From: Prevotellaceae bacterium
GTDB taxonomy: Bacteria; Bacteroidota; Bacteroidia; Bacteroidales; Paludibacteraceae
DNA: 63,810 nt
Direction: 5' to 3'
NCBI GenBank assembly: GCA_031271815.1
Contig: JAISVA010000039.1
Location: 1-63,810, forward strand
Shown here: positions 1 through 10,200 of the stretch, one piece after another
Position numbering within the stretch: the first letter of the stretch is position 1
Layout of the letters: the number at the start of each line of letters is the position of its first letter
The notes under the pieces: generated by a model
What the model saw: the letters and a program-made list of their open reading frames with translations, nothing else
Databases searched by the model: none
What the model was told of the DNA's origin: nothing
Position numbers and translations under genes: made by a program

Positions 1-3000
1 AGCGACAATTCGACAATGCTGTCGCAACCCTGGACGGTTGTCAACGTATCATAATAAATGCCGGAAGCGGTTAATGACTTGCCGGAAAATTCATACGTTT
101 CTCCTGCACAAATGCGTGCGTCAATCGGCGTATTTATTGAAGTACATGTATTAATCGCTGAGAAAAGCGCTTCGATAGTCACGTGCGCCTCCGCCTGAAT
201 ATCCAGCAAATGGAAGTCGGTATTAAATACCCCGTCAATTTTCCAACCGGTGAAAACATATCCGGCTAACGGCTCAGCCCGTAAAACCAGCTTACTGCCA
301 TGCGAGTATTTTCCGGTTCCTCCACCGGTTACAGTTCCGCACTTGCTATCGTAGTTGACGGCAACATCATACAATTTCAGTTTGAAAGAGGCTGTTATTG
401 CTTTACTTGAAATCAGCGTGAAATTGTAGGAAGGTTCCGTTGAAAGCGTTTCGCCGTTTAAGCTCCATTTTTCAAATTCATAGCCTTTGTCAGGCGTAGC
501 CTGCAGATTCAATACTTCAGCATAATCGTATTTACCCGGAAGCGGCGTAACCGCGCCTCCGTTTTCAGGTTCAATCATGAGGTTGAACTGTACCTGTCCG
601 CCCATATATTGATTCCAATCCGCCGTCTTCCCGGTTTTTCCCTGATAGCCTTCGTAGTCCGTAACAGCAGCCGTTTGAACGGTTAATACATAATAACCGT
701 CAGCCTCGGTAACAGCCGATAAATCCAACTTGAATGTTCGTCCGTTCACCTGAGTAATATTTATCAAACTGGCGTCAACACCTACTCCCTGACAGTTCAA
801 ACGAATGGCATCGGAAGTGAAAGTGGATGGGATAATATCTTTATTGAAACGGACGGTAATTTCCATCACCTGTGCTTTGACAAGCGTATCAGGCGTTCCT
901 TCGAATGCCTCTACAGCAAGGAATATGTCGGGACGGGGCGAGAATGTAAGCAGGTATTGCTCTGTTTCCGTACCTAACTTATCCACCAGGTGAAGTTTAT
1001 TTTCATACAATGGATCTTTCCCGTCGTGCAAGGTACGGTCTGTTTGCCAGAAATTGCGTAAATCAATAATTGTGTTATCACTGAACCGTTTTATTTCAAG
1101 CAGCTCCTGATTACCAGCGGTAGGATCATTGATCTTGCCGTAATTCCATCCCGCCTCTGCGGGTGTAACGGTTAACTGATACTGATTACTTCCTGCCGGA
1201 GCACACTGAATATCCGTTGTTACGGCTACCGGTTCGATTGCCCCGTCGGTCAGATAAATCATATCCGGAAGATCTTCGGCATCAGCAATGTCGTTTACAA
1301 CAAATCCTGTCAGAAATGATCCTTGTCCGTCGGGCGTGCGGATACTGCGGATCAATTCATGAATCGTTACTTCATTCAACAGGGTCAAGTCGGGATTTCC
1401 GTAACTGGTCATATGCGTTGCCTGTACATCGTATCCGGTAAAATGTCCCAGCAGCGAACCTGTAAACCACCATTGGGCATAGGTCGTTTTTCCGGCTGGA
1501 ATATTACCGAAGCCGGTAGCCACGTTGCTTCCCAAAGCCAGCGTATAATCGCCACCCTTCAACTGGGAATTCAGCAATTCGAAATCAATCAGCAATCCTT
1601 TCTGATTATCCACAATTTTCGGTTGTTGAGTAACCATACGGACATCGGTCGCTTCTCCCTCTCCCACGTTTCGAATCAACAGCGAGAATTCGGCAGGTAT
1701 GATCGATTCCACTTCCGGCGTCAGCGGATCATCGCCCAGCACATCGCGCTGCATAAAATAGGTTAAATCCAAATTAGGAGAAGGCTTCACGGTCATCGTT
1801 GCCGGGAATAGATCGCGCGTCACCGTCAAGCCTGTGAACGGGTCGAGGTATGACAGCGTACCGCCGAACGAATAATCAACCGGTTCGACTGGCGCAGCAT
1901 ATTTGGTTGGAATAAATACAATGGTTGCAACGCCCGTCTGTTGTGCATCGAGCGACCAGTAACCGTTCAATTCGCCGCCGAAATCCTTCAGGCTTTCGTT
2001 GTTGATCTGGAATTCGTGGGAAGTAGCTACATTGCCAAATTCGTCTTTTACCACCAAATTCAGTTTGACATCTTCCATTGGGATGCTTTCGTGACCGTTG
2101 AATACCGTCAGTGTTCCGCGGAACGCCTGACGGGTCATGGTCATGGTTTGCGAGAATTGGAGGGTGATGGAGGAACAGACAGAGGAAGAGGGTTCCTGTA
2201 ACTTTTTGGACATAGCTTCCATCTCTTTCTGTACCAATTCCGACATCGATTCATAACCATATTCAATGGCTTTTTTCTCATAAGATTCAATGGAAATCAT
2301 TAATTTCTCAATTTTATCTATATCAAGGTATTCTCCATCTACATTTTCTCCATTAATAATAAGTCGAGTATTGTTCCAGTATTCAACAAATTTATCCAAT
2401 ATTTCATCTGAAATATTGGATGGTTTGTATGGCAATAAATCATCACTGGCAAAGGATTTTTCCAAAGGATTTAATTCTAAGAAGCGAGAATAAAATAGAT
2501 TTAATTCATTTTCATCACTTTCAAACCAAATTTCATCTCCAAAAAATTCTTTAGACATTTTTTCGATTTCTATATACTGATCATACGCAAATCTCATCTT
2601 TTCTTGGAAAGAAAGAATATAAGGCGGATAACTGGCTATCCCTCCACCTGCCAGTCCACTTGACCGTAACATATTACCACAAGGATCCAGCAACCCAACC
2701 AAACATGAACCTATTGAAATTCCACAACCGATAGGTCCCGGGATACATCCTCCAATAGAAGTTATCCCACACCAGATATTTTGTCTCATAGTATTATTTC
2801 CAGAAATCGCACCGTGAGAACATCTGCCAACTCCCCAAGCACAAGCAATTGCATATCCCGGAACTCCTCCGACACAACCCAATAATGCAAATCCGCAATC
2901 TGCAAATTTAAGTGCAAATTCATTTGCACAATCATCACAATTCCGAACTATTGTCGGATAATCGTTATTTAATGTTGGTACATAATCACCGTCATTTGGA

Positions 3001-6000
3001 TGACCAGGTTTACCAGGTTTACCAGGTCCACTTCCGCATCCACTACATCCGCCGCCACCGCCTGAAAACCAAGGGACTATAGATGAACATTCGCCCCATG
3101 TATAGTTCGCCATTGCAGATCCTAATTTATCCTCAAGTCCGCAATACCACGTATAATAAAGTCCTATAGCTCCGGCTATACAACCTATAATATGATGTGG
3201 TCCTGCCATCCGTAGTTGTGGCTGTTCTTTGATTGTCATTTTGACATAAAAAACTATACTTTGTTGCGGAGCTAATGAAGGTAAAGAATTCTGTGAGAGA
3301 AGTTCAAAAGTAATTTCATCTAATTCAGGTAAATTGACAGTAACATTCTGAGCTGATATTAATCCCTTATTGGTCGCATAAATAGGAAATATTTGATCTT
3401 TAAATTCTAAAAACTCAGGGAAAACTACTTCTACTACCGGTACCGGAACATTTGTTTCATATTTTACCGTAGTAATTATTTCATACTTGTCTTCCACCCC
3501 TGTTTCTTCGACTTCCCATGAATAGGTTATCGCCTGGAAACTCAGGTTTATTACTTTCCTTGTTTCTTTTCCCGGATCGACCAAGATATTGTTCCTATAC
3601 TTATCATGCTTATCTGCCGAAACTTCGAGCGCGTAATATCCTTCCGGTAAATTTTCTACCGTAAACAAACCTTCCGAATCGGTTAAGCCCTCCGCAATAA
3701 GCGCGTTTGTTACCGGATGCTTCAGCGACACTTTCGCCCCCGCTAAATGCGGAGCTTCCGCCGTGTAATAGGTAAACTCATCGCAAACATCGACCACCAG
3801 CGTACCGGTCGACTCGGAAACAGGCTCTACAGTAAACGGCAGCGAGAATCCCGAACCGTTTTCACAATTAACGCCAATAGTACCGGTAACCGGTACATTC
3901 AGCGGGAGATCATCGGTTGGAGTAAAGCGCAAAATAACCGTCGCCGATTCATTGTATTCCAAAGATGCCATTTCCTGCGGGGTTGCCATACTTAACCACC
4001 GGCCGTTGGCAGGTAAACTCAGGCTGATTTTACCGCTTTCTCCCTTTCCCGTATTGGTAATGGTAAACGGATAATCACGCGATGTCCCTTTGGTCATTGT
4101 TGTCCGGATGGAAGAAATATCGGTTTGCAGCTTCCCTTTCGGCGTACGAAAATAAGCGTAAAGAGTCAAATCCAGCAAATCGCTTTCATTACTTAAAACC
4201 CGGATTCTGATTGGCTGCCAGTCATCGCCTTCACTCGGTGTAGTTCCTGTCAGCGTGTAGTTTATTACAGCGGTTGCATTTCCTGCAATACTGCTTACTG
4301 TATCGAAAACAACGGTAGCATTATCAACGGACGAAACAATTTCCGTCCTGACGTTGGTCAATGCCAGTGTGCCCGTATTGGTCAGTTTAATTGTCCCCTG
4401 ATAAGGTTCGCTTATAAGCAGATCATGGGTAATATATCCCGAACCTTCGCGCTTGATGCCGTAAATATCGAAAGAAGCCTGTTCTACCGTTAATCCCTCC
4501 TTCGGATAACAAGCGCCTATAATGAAATGACCGGATTGGAAAACGGAAGGCTGATAGGTAATTTGAAAACGTCCCGAAGCATCTGTCACGGCATCCAATG
4601 TCTGACGAACTTCCGAACAAATCAAATACACTTCTACAGCAGCGTTGGCTATTTCATTACCGGTAAGCTGTCCGGAAATAACCACCGCTTCGCCTTGCCT
4701 GTAAATCTTTTTGTCGGTAGTCGTTTCCGCCGAGAATTTCGGCAATAACGTGACAGGTATTTTTTCGGATGTATTATTCAAATACAGTAACTCCTTCGCC
4801 GATTGATTTTCATTTACTACCGCATGAAGCGTGTAAGAACCGGTTGCATTTGGGAAATCGACCGTTTGAACAATTGTTTCACTTTCACCGATACCTAACA
4901 CCTTGGTTGTATAAAAAGATTTTAGTGCATTGGTAGAATTACTCAAATAGATATTTACAGGCAGATCCGCCGGAAGCGACGCTGCTCCCGTATTGCTTAT
5001 AACAAGTCGAATATCCGTTTTTCCTTCAGCTTCCGGCTCTGCGTCAATCAGCGCAATTTCCGAAATAACCGCATCAGGCAGGGTTTGATCCGAAATCATC
5101 GCCCAGCAGGTTCCCTTTTTATATCCGTCGGCAATCACAGTAAACACAACTGTCCGGTCGCCCTTGGAAACTCCGGTAGTGTTCGGAAGAGCCGAAACGG
5201 GAACCTGAACAGAGAGGCTTCCTGCGGGAATGGTTACGGTTTTTTCATAATCCAGTTCGCTATCGTGATCGCTCGAAAGGGTTACCTCTATATCTTCTGT
5301 CGGAGGCGTGTTTTGCGTAATGGTCAGAATCGCCGCATCTGTTTTACCTTCAGGCAACACAGGTTGCGAAGAGGAGACTTTCAACGCCGGCGAGTTGGTG
5401 TCCAGAATGGTTATGGAAGCCTCCACAATACCGGCGCCGGTACCCGCTACGGCACAGCCGCAGGAAGAGACATATACGGCGGCAGTTACATCCACTGTGC
5501 GGTCTCCGTCCACCAGGTCATTGTCGATAACCCCAATCGTGAATTGTACTTCTTCCACGCCCGGCTGCAAGGTGATGCGCTTATTGGCGTAATACAGTCT
5601 GCCGCCGGAATTATCCGACAATTCGACTGTAATCTGATCGTTTTTATACGTAAGCCTGCGCAATACGGCTTTGATTGCCAGCAGTCCGTCCGATTTACCT
5701 ACTGTTCCGGGAGACAGGGCCAGCTCGATTTCAGGAAGATTATTGTTGTATAATGTCACGGATGCTTTTGATGCAATATGCTTTGCAGCGCTTGCCGTAA
5801 ATTCTGCACTCCGGGTAATATCAGGAAGCTTATCGTCGATGGCAATAACATCTACCGTAATGCTTTTTTGACCGGCGGGAATAGTTACCGGTGATGGAAA
5901 ATCAAAACGCTTTGACAGGTTGCAGGTCAAACTGACCGGCAAATCGGATGAAGCCACACGCTCCCGTTCGATGGTTAACGTAAATGTTTCGCCCTGCGTA

Positions 6001-7193
6001 ATTTCCGTTTTTGAAACGGCAAGCGACAGGGAAGGTAGATTAGCGTCTTCAATAACAATCTGTTTGGTTACCCTGTCATATCCGCTTCCTTCAGCGCGAA
6101 TGACAACCAGCGAATCTTCATCCAAGATCAGATTGTCGATGACTTTGATGTAGAAATAAGCGCCTGACTGATTTGCCGGAATAGTGACGGATGCCGGAAC
6201 GGAAAGCCTCAGCGAGTCGCCCGTACTCAGTGCAAAGACTTGCTGCTGCGACCAGTTTCCGCTCCTCGACAGCTTGCACTGCACAAGGGTTGAACTTTTT
6301 TCGGGAAGTGCGTAAGCCGGCGCTTCAAGCAGCAATTTTTTTGTAATGGTAAAGAACAGCTCGCTTTTTGCCGTATTGTTTCCCTGCGCACCGGGCAGTT
6401 CGCCGGAACCTGCATCCGGAATAATCTGTACCGAGAGCTTCACATTTCCTTCGATGCCGGGAAGCTGTGAAATGGAAAATTCCGCCTGCCTGTTCACAGA
6501 GCCGCCGGCGTCGATGATTCCCTCCTGATAGAGTGTTCCGAGAAAGGTCTGCCTGCCATTCTCATCTTCCAGTACGATCCGTTCGTTCCATCCGGAGGCG
6601 GTAGCCGCTTCGCCGGTATTTTTCACCGTCCACGAGGCAATGAATTTTCCACCCGGGGCAACACTGCCTGTACTGACGGTAATACTGTTGACCGTAAAAT
6701 CGGGACGCGGTTCAACTACTACCTTGATGGCTCCCGGATCGGACGCGGTTGCCAGGTTATCCCCGTTTACCGTGCTAAGAATAACCTGATTGAATGTGAA
6801 CGGATAGCTCGCATCTTCGCGCCAGCTGAGAGGAAGCGTCACAGGGATATTAAACAATATCCCCGAATTCCCCTTGATTAATTTATTGCTTGCGGAAAAG
6901 ATAATAAACAGGAAATTATTGTTTCCTTCCGAGTGCACGACTATCGTATGACTGTCGCTGCGGCCGGTCAATGCCGCGCCCTGCGTATTTACCTGTGCAC
7001 CTTCGGGAAAATGGATGTTTACCTGTATGCCGGTAATTTCAGCTTCGTTGGTCATATAAACGGGGACAAGAACTTCCTGTCCCAATCTTCCGTCTGTCAA
7101 CGGAATGGATAATTGATTTACCGATTGGGAAAAAGCTCCGAGTCCGCAAAGCAATAATCCCAACATAGAAAATATAACTGCTTTTGTTTTCAT
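1..7193 (-). CDS. Giant secreted multi-domain surface protein, 3' end outside window
   Basis: This open frame has no stop from its ATG (7193) to the window edge, giving at least 2397 residues. The start is followed by a signal peptide of about 22 residues and lies 7 bp after the stop of the upstream gene, so the two are probably co-transcribed. Approximate domains are: cohesin-like 24-150, CARDB-like 160-290, three Calx-beta-like modules 375-700, CARDB-like 703-820, carboxypeptidase-regulatory-like folds 838-900 and 1127-1220, a Gly/Cys-rich segment 1318-1520, a conserved beta-rich stretch 1660-2200, and two divergent InlB-type B-repeats 2205-2330. The visible end has the TTVQGCDSIVEL pattern common in Bacteroidota secreted repeat proteins. 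Function is unknown; adhesion or surface assembly is inferred. A T9SS sorting domain would be expected beyond the edge. DNA encoding residues about 1225-1660 is clearly more AT-rich than the rest. Confidence 0.85.
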   Translation of the reverse strand, partial: MKTKAVIFSMLGLLLCGLGAFSQSVNQLSIPLTDGRLGQEVLVPVYMTNEAEITGIQVNIHFPEGAQVNTQGAALTGRSDSHTIVVHSEGNNNFLFIIFSASNKLIKGNSGILFNIPVTLPLSWREDASYPFTFNQVILSTVNGDNLATASDPGAIKVVVEPRPDFTVNSITVSTGSVAPGGKFIASWTVKNTGEAATASGWNERIVLEDENGRQTFLGTLYQEGIIDAGGSVNRQAEFSISQLPGIEGNVKLSVQIIPDAGSGELPGAQGNNTAKSELFFTITKKLLLEAPAYALPEKSSTLVQCKLSRSGNWSQQQVFALSTGDSLRLSVPASVTIPANQSGAYFYIKVIDNLILDEDSLVVIRAEGSGYDRVTKQIVIEDANLPSLSLAVSKTEITQGETFTLTIERERVASSDLPVSLTCNLSKRFDFPSPVTIPAGQKSITVDVIAIDDKLPDITRSAEFTASAAKHIASKASVTLYNNNLPEIELALSPGTVGKSDGLLAIKAVLRRLTYKNDQITVELSDNSGGRLYYANKRITLQPGVEEVQFTIGVIDNDLVDGDRTVDVTAAVYVSSCGCAVAGTGAGIVEASITILDTNSPALKVSSSQPVLPEGKTDAAILTITQNTPPTEDIEVTLSSDHDSELDYEKTVTIPAGSLSVQVPVSALPNTTGVSKGDRTVVFTVIADGYKKGTCWAMISDQTLPDAVISEIALIDAEPEAEGKTDIRLVISNTGAASLPADLPVNIYLSNSTNALKSFYTTKVLGIGESETIVQTVDFPNATGSYTLHAVVNENQSAKELLYLNNTSEKIPVTLLPKFSAETTTDKKIYRQGEAVVISGQLTGNEIANAAVEVYLICSEVRQTLDAVTDASGRFQITYQPSVFQSGHFIIGACYPKEGLTVEQASFDIYGIKREGSGYITHDLLISEPYQGTIKLTNTGTLALTNVRTEIVSSVDNATVVFDTVSSIAGNATAVINYTLTGTTPSEGDDWQPIRIRVLSNESDLLDLTLYAYFRTPKGKLQTDISSIRTTMTKGTSRDYPFTITNTGKGESGKISLSLPANGRWLSMATPQEMASLEYNESATVILRFTPTDDLPLNVPVTGTIGVNCENGSGFSLPFTVEPVSESTGTLVVDVCDEFTYYTAEAPHLAGAKVSLKHPVTNALIAEGLTDSEGLFTVENLPEGYYALEVSADKHDKYRNNILVDPGKETRKVINLSFQAITYSWEVEETGVEDKYEIITTVKYETNVPVPVVEVVFPEFLEFKDQIFPIYATNKGLISAQNVTVNLPELDEITFELLSQNSLPSLAPQQSIVFYVKMTIKEQPQLRMAGPHHIIGCIAGAIGLYYTWYCGLEDKLGSAMANYTWGECSSIVPWFSGGGGGCSGCGSGPGKPGKPGHPNDGDYVPTLNNDYPTIVRNCDDCANEFALKFADCGFALLGCVGGVPGYAIACAWGVGRCSHGAISGNNTMRQNIWCGITSIGGCIPGPIGCGISIGSCLVGLLDPCGNMLRSSGLAGGGIASYPPYILSFQEKMRFAYDQYIEIEKMSKEFFGDEIWFESDENELNLFYSRFLELNPLEKSFASDDLLPYKPSNISDEILDKFVEYWNNTRLIINGENVDGEYLDIDKIEKLMISIESYEKKAIEYGYESMSELVQKEMEAMSKKLQEPSSSVCSSITLQFSQTMTMTRQAFRGTLTVFNGHESIPMEDVKLNLVVKDEFGNVATSHEFQINNESLKDFGGELNGYWSLDAQQTGVATIVFIPTKYAAPVEPVDYSFGGTLSYLDPFTGLTVTRDLFPATMTVKPSPNLDLTYFMQRDVLGDDPLTPEVESIIPAEFSLLIRNVGEGEATDVRMVTQQPKIVDNQKGLLIDFELLNSQLKGGDYTLALGSNVATGFGNIPAGKTTYAQWWFTGSLLGHFTGYDVQATHMTSYGNPDLTLLNEVTIHELIRSIRTPDGQGSFLTGFVVNDIADAEDLPDMIYLTDGAIEPVAVTTDIQCAPAGSNQYQLTVTPAEAGWNYGKINDPTAGNQELLEIKRFSDNTIIDLRNFWQTDRTLHDGKDPLYENKLHLVDKLGTETEQYLLTFSPRPDIFLAVEAFEGTPDTLVKAQVMEITVRFNKDIIPSTFTSDAIRLNCQGVGVDASLINITQVNGRTFKLDLSAVTEADGYYVLTVQTAAVTDYEGYQGKTGKTADWNQYMGGQVQFNLMIEPENGGAVTPLPGKYDYAEVLNLQATPDKGYEFEKWSLNGETLSTEPSYNFTLISSKAITASFKLKLYDVAVNYDSKCGTVTGGGTGKYSHGSKLVLRAEPLAGYVFTGWKIDGVFNTDFHLLDIQAEAHVTIEALFSAINTCTSINTPIDARICAGETYEFSGKSLTASGIYYDTLTTVQGCDSIVELS
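2215..3520 (-). other. AT-rich island inside the giant gene (Gly/Cys-rich insert)
   Basis: Base composition drops visibly to AT-rich here while the reading frame stays open; both flanks are GC-richer and use different codons. The encoded stretch has hydrophobic Gly/Cys runs such as CGFALLGCVGGVPGYAIACA, a GGGGGCSGCGSG linker with PGKPGKPG, and then a charged helical part around residues 1530-1650. It looks like a module acquired separately from the surrounding domains. Confidence 0.55.
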
Positions 7194-7200
7194 TGACTTG

Positions 7201-10200
7201 TTATTTTTTTAGTAACAGTTTGCTGTTTTTAGAAATACTTTGTCCCTCCGATTCTATGACAAGGTTCAAAATATAGCTGTTGGGATAATTGCCAACATTA
7301 AAGATTAAAGGCTGTTTACCTGCCGCGACATTTGTTAATTGTATTTTACCTGCCACCATACCCTGCAGGTTATATAAGGTCGCTATCAGCTGATCCGCCT
7401 TTTGGGGCAATTCGCAATAAATCAGGTCATTCTCCGTAAATACGCGGAAGTCGCCCGATTCCGGGTGAACGATTCCTGTGCTGATAGAAGAGATCCGTAT
7501 GGAAACAGGTCTGGCATCAATATCGGAAGCCGTAGCTCCGGCCAGTTCCGCATTTCCCGAATTTATAGCGGCGATTACGGTTCGTCCCGGAAGGATAACA
7601 TCGCGCGAGAAAGAAATAAGGATGAGACGGGTACCTGTCTCCGAATCGTTGAAAACGAACTGAAATTTCTTATCGTCCAGCAAAGAAGAAAAATCTTTTT
7701 CCTTAACTCCTTCAAAACGAATATCGACTGCGGCAACCGCCTCTTCCGTAAACAATACCAACTGCCCGTTTTCTATGAAAAGCGTATTGTTTGTTTCGAT
7801 GCCCGACCTGAGTGAAGGTTCGCCATCATCATTTAAGGCAAGCTGGATGGTTTTTACCAAATCCTGTATGGTAATTGCATTGTCCTTATAGGTATCGGCA
7901 GCGGCAAAATTAAAAGCGGAAACATGTTCCCTGAAAATGTAGTTAAGGGTATGCTGCACATCTAAAATGTTTACCGAATTATCCATATTGGCATCACCGG
8001 CGGCAAACACGATTTTGAGTGCGCGCGAACTGCCTTTGGCCGAGCCGGTTTCCTGTACGAGCGTAAATTCGATGCCGGAGTCAAACTTCCACTCAAATTT
8101 CCGTTCGTTTACCGGCGTAATATCCCATTTGTACAGGCCGGTGCTTTCCGGGATATACCCGAAAACCCGCCGGTTGGCGTTATCATACAGGCTGTAGGAA
8201 GGATATGAATCGAAATTCCTTTCCGTATGATTGTACAAGGCAATCGAAGGGATGTTTAATACCGTGCGCGCCGACAGAACAACCGAATCCTTATCCAGCG
8301 TCTGGTATTGCAGATTCAAGCCTGTAACTGTTTCCGGCAAAGCCTGTTCCACTCCCGAAAGCCGGTTGTATGATAAATCCAGATCAGTCAATCCGGTTAA
8401 TTTTGAAACCGCAGCCGGAACGGTTCCCGTCAGTTGGTTTTTTCCCAGGTACAGTGCAGTCAAATTGACGGAAAGCGGTTCTCCTGCAAGCAGATCGCTT
8501 AAACTGCCGGTCAGTTTATTATCATTCAAATTAAGAGCGGTCAGGTATGGGAATCGAAGGAAATCATCTGTCAGCTCGCCTGTCAGGAGATTGCCCGGCA
8601 GAGAGATAGCGGTTACCCTGCCGTTTTCAAAAGTTACTCCGTACCAGTAATTTCCGATCCGGGGAGCAGACGTGTTCCACTTATTTTTCCACTGCACGCC
8701 TCCGAATCCGTCAAAAACGGACTTCAACAGCCGGTAGTCGCCTTCATCCATCATACAGGGCAAAATAAGGATTGAATCGCCGGCAAGACGGTTATTACCG
8801 TTGTCGGACTCGTAGACATCGTCGTTAATATCTGCCGTTACAAAATAGTAATGGCCGGCAAAGGAATCGACAGGTGCGGTTACCTGAAAAGCGGCCTGGT
8901 AGGATTCGCCCGGCTCCAAATTATCGTAACTTGCATTGGAGACAGCAGCTAAGATAGCTGTTGCAGGATTAAAGACGGATGATCTGCTCGAATAAATTCC
9001 ATCCGTCCACTGCTTTTTGCCAAGTGCCGCTTCGCCGGTGTTGCCGATCACTGCTTTTACCGTGAAAGAAGACATTTCGACGGCGCTATCCGGTATTTCG
9101 ATGGAAAGAACCTTTAAATCAGGTAACTTCTGTATGCTTATTCCGACTTCGGAATAAAAGAAGTTATCGGTTACCGTATTTGTTTCTCCCTCCTCAGGCA
9201 TCCGGTTGTTGTTGATAGCGGTTTGGGATTTCAGGTAAGGGTAAGGTATCTGATTTGTGCCTGGCGTGTATGGAACAGGAACGGTATCTCTCACCGGCGA
9301 CCAGTCAATGGAAAGGATATTCCCCATATTGCAGGTAACGACCAGATAGGCTTTTCCGGTCATGCGTTCAGGCAAAGTGACGTTGATCGTATCCAGATAG
9401 GAATCGCCGGCTGCCAGCGCCGACTTGTTTCCCTTCTCGGCTAACCAGTAGATGAATGCGGGATTCCGCATATCCTGGACAATGCCCACCCGGTTGTTCC
9501 AGTATTCTCCGTCCAGCGTGGCTCCGCGCCCGTCGTTTTTAATCCGGTAAACAACTTCAATTTCCGATCCCGCTTTCAAATCCTCCGGAAAGTCGATGGA
9601 AGTTACATGCAGGTTGGGCAGCGTCCTGACGGTGAACGAAACCGTTTCACTTTCGATGCGGCTGCATTCGTTGTAAGCAACCACTTTACACCGGTATGCG
9701 GCGCCGTAGCGGAACAGGGCAGAGCTTTGATAGGAAGTTCCCCTGACCTGACTTACGGCAGGAACAGCCGGCTCGTCGTCGTATTCCTCATAAAGGTAAA
9801 GGTCGTAAACGGCATTTGTTATGGCATTCCACGACAGGCTGACGGTTGAGCTGTTCAGGATTTGCCCTTCTGCCGGTGAAAGCAAATTCAATTCGCCCTG
9901 TAAAGCAGGCAAAACGACTATCCTGTATTCCCATGAATATAATTCTACCGGAGATGACGCGGGAGGCGTGTACATAATTGAAACCCTGTATATCAATGAA
10001 TCCGTTTTGGCAGAAGTGTTCAACAGATTCATTTCGGGAATAACGCCGGAGCCATAAACGGTATATCCCGAAATAGAGGCTGGTGTAGCAGCCAGGCTCC
10101 AATCGCAGGTAAATGCCTCGCTTATTTTTGTAAAATCAACCGGCTCCGATTTTGTTCCCGAACATATCCGTTGCGGGAGGTATGCGAATATTTGCTGTAA

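Noticed and set aside
180-185. CACGTG near the left edge as a fourth parS-like site.
   Set aside because: The flanks do not match TGTTN/NAACA and it lies inside coding sequence.
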